From: Helichrysum umbraculigerum
Taxonomy: Eukaryota; Streptophyta; Magnoliopsida; Asterales; Asteraceae
DNA length: 64,000 nucleotides
Assembly (NCBI GenBank): GCA_949592205.1
Contig: CATIUR010000003.1
Coordinates: 142,639,259-142,703,258 of the forward strand
Direction of reading: 5' to 3'
Part shown: piece after piece, positions 34,537-43,300 of the stretch
Numbering within the stretch: position 1 is the first letter of the stretch
Layout: every line of letters begins with the position of its first letter
Translations under genes and position numbers: made by a program
Notes under the pieces: generated by a model
What the model was told of the DNA's origin: nothing
What the model saw: the letters and a program-made list of their open reading frames with translations, nothing else
The model's database searches: none

Positions 34537-34751
34537 TATTGGAAATAAACAAAAAATACAAAATTAGATATAAAAGTTAGGGTTTTATATTGGAATTGTG
34601 AAGTAATACGGAGTATTTTTTTTATCATCATTATGAAATTGTTATAAGCATAAAAGTATCAAATTAAATGTAACAGAGTAGCATCTCATTCTAATTAACT
34701 ATCCCAATTCACATATATAATCCCAATAAGATGTACAATTATTACCTCTTA

Positions 34752-35113
34752 TTACTCACAATCATATGCGCAAATATACTCATCCTTATCTCTTTGCGCG
34801 TTGTATTTACACAACCCCAACCCAGTTTTGTATTGGGTTTCACACGTCTCCCAATCCCAACAACGTGTGAAATTCAAAGCTATATTATATCCGCATTCAC
34901 CTAAAATAACATGACAACTCTTCAATTTAGAAGCTGCCGATACATTTAACAACGTCGTATCTGCATTATTCAATTGCGTAATTAACTACATCAAGGCATA
35001 ATTGTTAAATAATATGAAATATAAGTCATACCATTTTTAAATTTCCATGTGGTCGATGTGTTGACATAAGCCAACTGGACCACACAGGAAACGAGTGCCA
35101 ATAGTTTCCACAT
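34752..35113 (-). pseudogene. Defensin-like gene, group B copy 2, cysteine lost
   Basis: Exon 1 35032-35113 (27 codons plus one base, MWKLLALVSC...) and exon 2 34752-34960, with GT and AG intact, give a 96-residue frame. A six-base insertion duplicates WD/WE in the CxxxC segment, giving C-x5-C instead of C-x3-C. The sixth cysteine is tyrosine (EYIC for ECIC), so the disulfide pattern is broken. The frame itself is open, so it could be translated as a misfolded or altered peptide; I call it a likely pseudogene on the cysteine losses. Confidence 0.6.
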
Positions 35114-35331
35114 TGCTGGAAATAAACCAAAAACACAAAGTTAGATATAAAAAATAGGGTTTTATGTTGGAATTGTGAAGTAATACGGAGTAAATTTTTT
35201 ATCATCATTATGAAATTGTTATAAGCAGCATAAAAGTATCAGATTAAATGTAATTCAATAGCATCTCATTCTAATTAACTATCCCAATTCATATATATAA
35301 TCCCAATAAGATGTACTATTATTACCTCTTA

Positions 35332-35701
35332 TTACTCACAATCATATGCGCAAATACACTCATCCTTGTCTCTTTGCACGTTGTATTTACACAAACCCAA
35401 CCCAGTTTTGTATTGGGTTTCACATGTCTCCCAACAACGTGTGAAATTCAAAGCTATATCAAATCCGCATTCACCTAAAATAACACGACAACTCTTCATT
35501 TTAGGAGCTGCCAATACATATAACAACGCCGTATCTGCATTATTCAATTGCATAAAATTAACTACATTAAGGCATAATTGTTAAATAATATGAAATATAA
35601 GTCACACCATTTTTAAATTTCCATGTGGTTGATGTGTTGTTTAATGCGTTGACATAAATCAACAGGACCACACAGGAAACAAGCGCCAATAGTTTCCACA
35701 T
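35332..35701 (-). CDS. Defensin-like cysteine-rich secreted peptide, group B copy 3 (two exons)
   Basis: Exon 1 is 35608-35701 and exon 2 35332-35534, separated by a 73-bp GT-AG intron (phase 1). They join to a 98-residue protein. Exon 1 encodes a hydrophobic signal peptide (MWKLLALVSCVV, about residues 1-19) and a short Thr/Asn-rich linker. Exon 2 holds eight cysteines spaced C-x6-C-x10-C-x3-C-x10-C-x10-C-x1-C-x3-C. The CxxxC and CxC pair match the plant defensin-like fold, and GLGLC corresponds to GWGLC in group A. CCAG just before the ATG suggests a leader intron. It is the only copy of the three with all cysteines and both splice sites intact. Function within the family (defence, pollen or signalling) cannot be read from the sequence. 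Confidence 0.75.
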
Positions 35702-36304
35702 TGCTGGAAATAAACCGAAAACACAAAGTTAGATATAAAAATTAGGGTTTTATGTTGGAATTGTGAAGTTTAACAAAAGGAAAATGAGTTGCTGAAGAAT
35801 AGAAAGCTCACGACATGAGTTTTGTTTTCACATTGTGACTTATGGATAATTAAAATTCTAAATCAAAGAAGAACTTACGGCACGATTTCAAAATCACTAT
35901 ATGATTTTAATGTTGGCTGAAAAGTGTTTTTCTTGTGAACTATAGATATATACATATGTTTAAACTTTAACGTTAGGTTTTTTAAATTTCAATGGCATAG
36001 GCGAAATATACCCAATTCGAAGCGAATAAAGAACACATACATTTTGTGGTTTTTGCGTATGTTTTTTTTTTCTTGAAAATTTTCTAAAAATGGGAATCAT
36101 CACTTTCTTCTTGTTGTTGCTTGTTTTAGAACCTATTGGAATGGTTGTTACTTAGAGTTTTTACAACCTACTTAGAGTTCATTTACATATAGTAGTGTGT
36201 CATCATTCTTTCACCAACCTATTATTTTAAACATGTTTTCATTTTCATATACATACATTTGTAGTTTTACACCATTGCATTATAATAAATCTGAATTTCT
36301 TAAT
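35702..36304. other. 5' flank of DEFL group B, no further gene seen
   Basis: The upstream non-coding exon and promoter of copy 3 would lie here on the minus strand, but I cannot place them. The rest is AT-rich. Confidence 0.35.
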
Positions 36305-36538
36305 AAAATTATGTTAAAGCGATAAAGTGTTGCTATTCATTCGAATTAAACAACACTTTTATACCAAATGTAATTTCTTCCTGACCACCTCTTTTTTGAA
36401 GGAAAATATTGGAAAAGATTTGTTAAAATTTTTCCTTTCTCTTCCTATATCTTTTTTTCCTTTCCACATTAATCAAAACATGAGAACACACATCTCTTTT
36501 AGTTTCCTTTATAATTATTTTCTTCTTAAACCAACTTC
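36305..36538. repeat. Dispersed block repeat, copy 7, split by a retrotransposon
   Basis: Matches the block up to AAACCAACTTC, where the gag-only element is inserted. The sequence after the element (ACTTCGAGAATAAACTTG, from 41617) continues the block. Confidence 0.65.
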
Positions 36539-36660
36539 TGTTGGTGCAAAAATGTGTGTCAGTCAGTTGGTCAATAAATGTACATGTCAAAGTAAATTAG
36601 TCTTTAAAAGTTTTGTATTTATAGGTGATTAGAAAGTTGAGTTTTGACTAAGTGTGTTTT

Positions 36661-36736
36661 TAGCGACACTTAGCTAGTGTCGCTATATGCGACACTTAGC
36701 TAGTGACGCTATAGCGACACTTGGCAAGTGTCGCTA
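36661..36736. repeat. Three AGCGACACTT...AAGTGTCGCT hairpins in U3
   Basis: Positions 36661-36685 (10-bp perfect arms), 36688-36711 (one mismatch) and 36712-36736 (11-bp arms, 3-base loop). They sit 18-93 bp upstream of the TATA box, so they belong to the promoter region rather than the 5' leader. Confidence 0.9.
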
Positions 36737-36753
36737 AACACTAAAAGTCAGCT

Positions 36754-36761
36754 TATATATA
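36754..36761 (+). promoter_or_regulatory. TATA box of the gag-only element
   Basis: TATATATA about 215 bp into the LTR, directly after the hairpin cluster. Confidence 0.6.
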
Positions 36762-37051
36762 GTGGTTTTAGGCTTTATTTTTGTAAGCTAGCTCATTTCT
36801 TGTGTGTGTTTTCTAAGGTGTAAAAGAGAGAGCAGAAGAGAGATTAGAGAAAGTGAGATTTTGAGAGTTTGTATTTGGAGATTAATCAGTTGTTTTTGTT
36901 TTATCAATATAAAAAAAAACATTATTTATACTCTCGTGTGATTTGTATTTCGGTTAATTACACGTTCAATTGACGGTTGTTGATTTCCGCTATTCAATCA
37001 GTCGCGGTTTAAATCACGTTTAGATCCGTCCCCACCCGGGATCTAACAATT

Positions 37052-37063
37052 TGGTATCAGAGC
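37052..37063 (+). other. Primer binding site, gag-only element
   Basis: TGGTATCAGAGC, complementary to initiator methionine tRNA, three bases after the LTR. Confidence 0.9.
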
Positions 37064-37282
37064 TTTCGGGCGTGTTAAATCTCAGTTTGAACGTGTTTTT
37101 CGAGTTAAAAACGAAGGTACGTGAAAGTTTTACGTGTTTTTGTTCGTTTTTAGACTTTGGGGATATCTTAGATTGTTTCCGAAATCATTTTTCACGAATT
37201 TTGGTGTTTGGATCATCAAAAGTTGATAAAATCTCGATTTTTCTCGAAAAAGTGGTTTTTGGGCGGCTGTGAACAGTGTTTT

Positions 37283-37612
37283 GCGTCACTTAACTGCCGA
37301 CAGTAGCGACAGTTAGCAAGTGTCTCATACACTATTCATAGCGTCACTTCCTAAGTGACTCAGCACTATTCATAGCGTCACTTACCAAGTGACTCAGCAC
37401 TATTCATAGCGTCACTTCCTAAGTGACTCAGCACTATTCATAGCGTCACTTTTTAAGTGACTCAGCACTATTCATAGCGACACTTCCCTAGTGTCTCATA
37501 CACTATTCATAGCGACACTTCCCTAGTGTCTCATACACTATTCATCAGTGACACTATTCACTACGACACTATTTAGCGACACTATTCACGTGTCACTATT
37601 CACCGACACTAT
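37283..37612. repeat. Leader array of 34-bp units with GTCACTT...AAGTGAC hairpins
   Basis: About six units of the type CACTATTCATAGCGTCACTT plus CCTAAGTGACTCAG, ending in shorter degenerate units. Each unit holds an inverted repeat related to the LTR hairpins (GACACTT/AAGTGTC). It lies between the primer site and gag, so it is in the genomic RNA leader. Confidence 0.85.
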
Positions 37613-37736
37613 TAAAAAAATTAAAAAAAAATATTTTAAAATTAAAAAAAAAAAACAAATTGTTAAAAAAATTTCTTTTTCGAAAATAATTAATATTAGT
37701 TTTTGAAAAGTTTCGTTGAGTGTTTGTGATTTAAAA

Positions 37737-39461
37737 ATGTCGTTTTTACAAAGTGTTCGCAATAAACCACCGATGTTCACACAAAATACCTACTACTCAA
37801 AGTGGCGAAAAGCTTTCGAGGAATATATCTCTTATAATGATCCAGACATGCGAATACCATTACTTAAGAGATATGAAAGGCCAGTCAGAGAAGGAACAAA
37901 AATTGAAAAAGCATATAAATCAATGACACCTGAAGAACGAAAAGCTTTGAATGATGAAAAGAAGACTCTCGTAGCAATTCAAATGTCTTTACCAATGGAG
38001 ATAGCAAAAAATTTTAGACATTACAATATTGCTTATGATCTTTGGGTTGCTATCGAAGAACGCTGTGGTGGAAATATAAAAGAAGATGAGTCTCAACCTA
38101 GTGCATTCGTGACTCAAAAACAAGAGGTTGATGCTTTTAAATGTTTATCTTGTGTTCAATTAACTGATTCTAACAACATGTATAGGGTTGACATTGGAAA
38201 TTTGATTGAGGCAAACAAGGTTTTGAAAGAAAATGAGAAAGTTTATGAACAAAAGTTAAAAGCAATTTTTTAAGAAAAGAAAGAATATAAAGCCAAAATT
38301 TTTGCGCAGCAAGATGAAATTGATAGTTTTATAAAAATGATGACTATTATCAAAAAGGAACTTGCTGACTCACAGGCTGAAGTTCTTGATTTACAAAGAA
38401 AACTTTCTAATTATTCAACATCTTCTTTGGTGTTTGATAAAATCCTTCAATCGCAAAAGACATATACCAAAAGGAAGGTTAATCTTGGTTATCATCAAGT
38501 ACCTCCTCCTAAGGATTATCATCCAATGCCATCGAAGGATCCCATCAAAGATTTTGTGCCTTTTTCTTCCAATGTAGCCACAAATTCTTTTGATTCATCA
38601 GTTAATGAGCAAGATAAAAAGGCCAAGCTTGTTAGGCCGACATGTGTTAAGTCTAAGAGTACACCTCTAGTTAGTGTAGAGGAGATTGTTGAGGTAGAAG
38701 ATTTACCAGAAGAGTCTACCATTAAGGTTGAGAAAATGAATGTCAAACCTGAAAATTTCATCATTACAACTGAAAATGATGAACGTTTTAAATGTAAAGG
38801 CAAAGCTAAGGTTGACGATGAATCTTTTAACGTTAAAAATCAAAAGAATCTGAAGAAAGATAAACTAGTTGATAAATCTGATCAGAATATACCATCAGGA
38901 TCAACTAACTCAACCTTAGGATCATCTACTTCAACATGCTTTCCTAGTACTGCATGTTCAACAAATGTTCCTGTTCATAGACCTTCTGTGTATATTCCTC
39001 CACCGAAACGATTTGAGGGAACTCATTGGAATAACACTTTTGTGGAAAGACGTTCTTGTTTTATTTGTGGTCAACAGGGCCATATCATTAGGGATTGCAG
39101 GTTATTATCCCTAGATAGGTTTGGTGGAGAGATGCCAAGAACTTCCTCTTTTAGAAATTCTTTTTCAAAATCTTTTTCAAAGCGTAGTTCGTATTCGCCT
39201 ATATCTAGTTGTGCATCAAATTCTCCAAAACCTATGGCTAGAGTAAACAAAGTTGTGCCTAGTAGACCTCAAGTTCAAAAGCACAATATTGTTGAAAACA
39301 AATCATCCAAACCTAAGCAGGTTTGGATACCCAAATCCACAAACAACACATCTATGAAATCTACTGAGTTTTTAAAATATCATAAACTCATGGATGTGAT
39401 GATTATGGATGATTTTGGACAACCCAAGTCTATCAAGGCTTGGGTGTCCCACAAAATCTAA
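37737..39461 (+). pseudogene. Gag of the gag-only element, one internal stop
   Basis: Starts MSFLQSVRNKPPMF (an in-frame upstream ATG exists at 37716). The N-terminal part contains copia-type capsid features (WRKAFEEYI, YDLWVAIEERCGG). A TAA at 38271-38273 interrupts the frame, but the same frame continues open through a predicted coiled coil (LADSQAEVLDLQRKL), a basic Ser/Thr/Lys-rich stretch, a zinc knuckle CFICGQQGHIIRDC and a final Trp-rich tail (QVWIPKS, IKAWVSHK). Without the stop it would be about 574 residues. The stop is a single nonsense change rather than a frameshift. No pol domain follows. Whether the stop is read through or simply inactivating cannot be told here. Confidence 0.8.
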
Positions 39462-41096
39462 TGTTTGCTTGTTTGTGATGATGCAGTCAGGTTTTTGATA
39501 GCTAATATTTTTAGTGACTGCAAGGATGTGTTGGTGAAACATGGATGGATAAATTTTTGCGAGCTGGTAAAAAGTGTTAAATGAAGTTTGATTTGACTTG
39601 ATATGTAACTTGAAATTTTTTTGTGTGTTGTACTTGTTTAACAATGCAATAGCCAATCTTTATACTTTCTAGTATTAAAGAAATGCAATGTTGCAACATT
39701 TTTTAAAATTGAAAAGAATTTGCTGTTTAAGTGGAGTATTTTAAAATTTTGAATTACAAATTTGAACAGCAAAATTCTTATAAAAATAGACGTTGGGTTG
39801 TGTCTGTAAACAACTTGGGAAATGATAGTACATCAGGAAACATGCACAAAATGAAAATTTTGAGGTTTATGTTTGATGTGTCAGTAGGTTTATCTGACAT
39901 ATTTAAAACAGCTTTTATAAATATTAGATTCATCATATGATGTATTGGTAGGCATTTTGCACACCGATTTATGAACTATTAAGAAGTAAATTTAATACAT
40001 GTTTGTTATATTGTGTGAACTACTATATGATGTATGACATGTGTCTTAATTGTTGAATGATTGTACTGCCATACACTGTTATCAAAGTTCTATGAATGCA
40101 ATAAATTGACAAATAGTAGCAATATGGGTATTAGCTTAACTATCGGAGACTTTGTTGTACTGAGTACAGACCTGAATCCTTTAGTTAGGCCAATATTCTC
40201 AAATGTGTTATGCTCATACTAAGGGATCCTCTGTTGTACTGAGTACATACCTGGAACCACTAGTATTTTCATAGTATATTTGATATTTTTCTAAATATAA
40301 AATTCAAAGGTATGTTACGTATTAGTCAAGAAAAACTTGAACTAGTAACATCTATCTTGTCTGAAAAAGATACAGTGTTATGTGTATTACTTGATTTCTT
40401 CAGTATATCATATAATGGTAATCACAAAATGATAATCATATTAACAATAAAGGTTAGCTCATTGACACGGATGTAAATATGTTTAAAGTGGACAATTATA
40501 CCAATAATCGTCTTGAAATAATTTGTATAAAAGGTATTTTAAATATGTCACGTAAATTTAAAGTGGACAAATATACTGATGATTGAAATAAAACTTATTA
40601 TTTTCTAATAATTGCATGTTATTCTGATATGATCCCTATCCAGACAAAGACAATTCATGTCACCAAAAATATTTTGTTAATTTTTTTACAAATTGCTTTA
40701 CATAGGTTTTAATGTTATTTATGTATGTAAATATTTATATATTTATTTTAATTTCTACACGTGTGCTTATAAAAATTATATAATACAAAAAGATTTTCTT
40801 TCTATGTTTTTTTCTTCAATATCACATATCTTGTTAAAGTCAAATATTGAAGATGTCAAGAATGTCAGTTATTCTCCAAAGACTTTGAAGATGAACTTTA
40901 TTGGAGAAGTTGCCGATGATTGATTAAAAATGGTCACTGAGTTTGAAGATTTAACTGTATGTCAGTCACTTGAAACTGAACATCAAGATTTTTGAAGACC
41001 ATGCTATTTCAATGGGGGAGTTTTCTGATTGTTGAAGACATGAAGGAGTTTGTTGGTGAAGACTAATTGAAGAATTATGTAACCAAGCTGCTGACA
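39462..41096. other. Non-coding 3' internal region of the gag-only element
   Basis: No pol remnants. It includes two imperfect copies of TTGTTGTACTGAGTACA (about 40152 and 40232). Near the end lie extra polypurine/LTR-edge-like motifs: ATGGGGGAGTTTT at 41012-41024 and AAGGAGTTTGTTGGTG at 41043-41058. Confidence 0.6.
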
Positions 41097-41097
41097 T

Positions 41098-41104
41098 GGG
41101 GGAG
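41098..41104 (+). other. Polypurine tract, gag-only element
   Basis: GGGGGAG two bases before the 3' LTR start at 41107. Confidence 0.8.
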
Positions 41105-41106
41105 TT

Positions 41107-41616
41107 TGTTGGTGCAAAAATGTGTGTCAGTCAGTTGGTCAATAAATGTACATGTCAAAGTAAATTAGTCTTTAAAAGTTTTGTATTTATAAGTGATTAG
41201 AAAGTTGAGTTTTGACTAAGTGTGTTTTTAGCGACACTTAGCTAGTGTCGCTATATGCGACACTTAGCTAGTGACGCTATAGCGACACTTGGCAAGTGTC
41301 GCTAAACACTAAAAGTCAGCTTATATATAGTGGTTTTAGGCTTTATTTTTGTAAGCTAGCTCATTTCTTGTGTGTGTTTTCTAAGGTGTAAAAGAGAGAG
41401 CAGAAGAGAGATTAGAGAAAGTGAGATTTTGAGAGTTTGTATTTGGAGATTAATCAGTTGTTTTTGTTTTATCAATATAAACAAAAACATTATTTATACT
41501 CTCGTGTGATTTGTATTTCGGTTAATTACACGTTCAATTGACGGTTGTTGATTTCCGCTATTCAATCGGTCGCGGTTTAAATCACGTTTAGATCCGTCCC
41601 CACCCGGGATCTAACA
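41107..41616 (+). repeat. 3' LTR of the gag-only element
   Basis: 510 bp, about three base differences from the 5' LTR by eye (for example ATAGGTG against ATAAGTG, and CAATCAGTCG against CAATCGGTCG). Confidence 0.9.
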
Positions 41617-41846
41617 ACTTCGAGAATAAACTTGTATGAGTGTGCACATATAAATAAATGTAGTCGAACGTATTAATTTACATAGGCTTTCACAAGATTT
41701 ACTTAACTTTTGCTTAAAAAGTAAAAAGTAAAAACAATGAGTTTGAGAATCACAACAATTTATAAATTAATGTTCATTTTGGTTATTGACTAAAATGAAC
41801 TTTAATTGACCATTTTGGTTATTGACCAATTAATGTTCATTGAGAA

Positions 41847-42614
41847 TCACAACGTTTTATATCGAACAATTGACCATATAGTTTCTTTTACTCCCTCGGT
41901 AGTAGAAATATATTCCGCTTTAATGGTTGACAAGGCTGCAATATCTTGCAAAGACGAATACCAACTGATAGTAGAACCACAATGAGAAAATTTATATGTT
42001 GAAAAACACTTTCTTTTATCGAGGTCACCTCCATAATCGGAATCAAAATAACATACTACTCCGTTCGAACTAGCCCAATCTTTCTCAAAAGATAAACCAA
42101 CATTGCGAGACCCTTTCATGTAATGAAGGATCAATTTAACAACTTCCCAATGTGTCTTACCTGGATTATGAATATATCTACTCACCACACTAACAGCATG
42201 TGCCAAATCACGTCGGATGCACACCATAGTGTACATCAAACTACCAACTACACTAGAATCTGGGATAAGAGACATGTGTTTCTTGTCTTCCACAGATATA
42301 GGGCACTGATCAGATGACAACTTAAAAAGTGGTGCTAACAAAGTAGCAACATCTTTACGACTACTCATGTTAAACCTTTCGAGAACTTTCAGAATATAAT
42401 CAGTTTGATATAAAGTAAGTTTACATGCTTTACGATCTCGTTGAATTTCCATACCTAAATTTTTTTTAGCAACTCCCAAATCTTTCTGAAATTTGCAACT
42501 AAGTTGATTTTTTAGCTTCATGATCTGGACTTTATTAGGTACCGCAAGTAACATACTGTCCAGGTAAAGTACTAAAGGAAATATCCTTCCGGGAATTTTC
42601 AAAGATAGACACAC
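41847..42614 (-). pseudogene. Ty1/copia pol fragment (RT C-terminus and RNase H)
   Basis: An open frame of 255 residues matching the end of copia Pol. A mutated catalytic loop LYLDSMLLA stands where YVDD is usual. It is followed by the conserved LSCKFQKDLGVAKKNLGMEI region, then GSLMYTMVCIRRDLAHAVSV, and RNase H motifs (CYFDSDYGGDLDKRK, KAEYISTTEGVKETIW). Everything upstream of the YVDD region (gag, protease, integrase, most of RT) is missing. No LTR flanks it. The second catalytic aspartate is changed to serine, so it is inactive even as a fragment. It is unrelated by position to the gag-only element that ends 230 bp away, although a fragmentary partner is conceivable. Confidence 0.85.
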
Positions 42615-43295
42615 TCATAATACTTACAACGATTATAGCCATGACTAATCATCAAAGTTGCCTTCGCATTGAAAAAGGGCATCAATTGAAGAAGATATTT
42701 TGAAGATGTTGAAATTGGATGCATAGCTTGAATTGACTAACGAAGCGAACAATGAATTCACATTAAGTAGTAGGGTGTACAGGGGGTGAAGCGAACTTGC
42801 GAGCATCCGCCATAAATAAAGGAATTCGTGATCGATGTTGATTGGTTGAAGAAGATAAGAGAAAAAAGGAAGAATGGAAGAAAGAACTGTAGTTGAAGCA
42901 TTTTTAGAGCTAGCATCTAATTTCTAAACTTGTTAGTGAGAGATAGTTATGACATGTGAAATATGACTATATATATTGTAGGAATGATATCTAATACAAC
43001 TTTCACACTCAACGAAACACATTTGTTGCGGTAGACGAGTACCACTACTAATCATTCTCCCTTATAATTAGTTTACCCCTTTTCGTTTATACCTTAGGCA
43101 TTTAAAGATCGCAAATGACGTAAATACCCCTATTTAAATCCAAAATAACAAAACTACCCATACCTAATTTTGAAAAATACCTATAACATTCAAAATAAAT
43201 GTTTATATATTAAATGAAATGTCAAATGCAATTTTGGAAATAATTCATTGTATCAAATAGTTTCCCTACTTACACGAGAAAGATAATACGAGTAA
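42615..43295. other. Intergenic sequence, no gene seen
   Basis: No copia motif continues upstream of the pol fragment, and no other feature was recognised. Confidence 0.4.
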
Positions 43296-43300
43296 TACCC

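Larger units (their letters stand above)
36539..37048 (+). repeat. 5' LTR of the gag-only element
   Basis: 510 bp. A cluster of three palindromes (36661-36736) lies just upstream of the TATA-like TATATATA (36754-36761). The 3' LTR copies of the hairpins are at 41229-41304. Confidence 0.9.
36539..41616 (+). mobile_element. Gag-only terminal-repeat retrotransposon, copia/Sirevirus-like
   Basis: A 5078-bp element with two 510-bp LTRs (TGTTGGTGC ... CTAACA) and exact 5-bp duplication ACTTC (36534-36538 and 41617-41621). It has an initiator-Met primer site, a gag region and a polypurine tract. There is no protease, integrase, reverse transcriptase or RNase H, so it depends on a partner and fits the non-autonomous TR-GAG type. 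By eye the LTRs differ at three bases, so it is young. Several polypurine-like tracts and an LTR palindrome cluster suggest a Sirevirus relative. About 1.6 kb after gag is non-coding. Confidence 0.85.

Noticed and set aside
37283..37612. Possible CRISPR-like array
   Set aside because: The repeats have no unique spacers, and the array lies in a plant retrotransposon leader.
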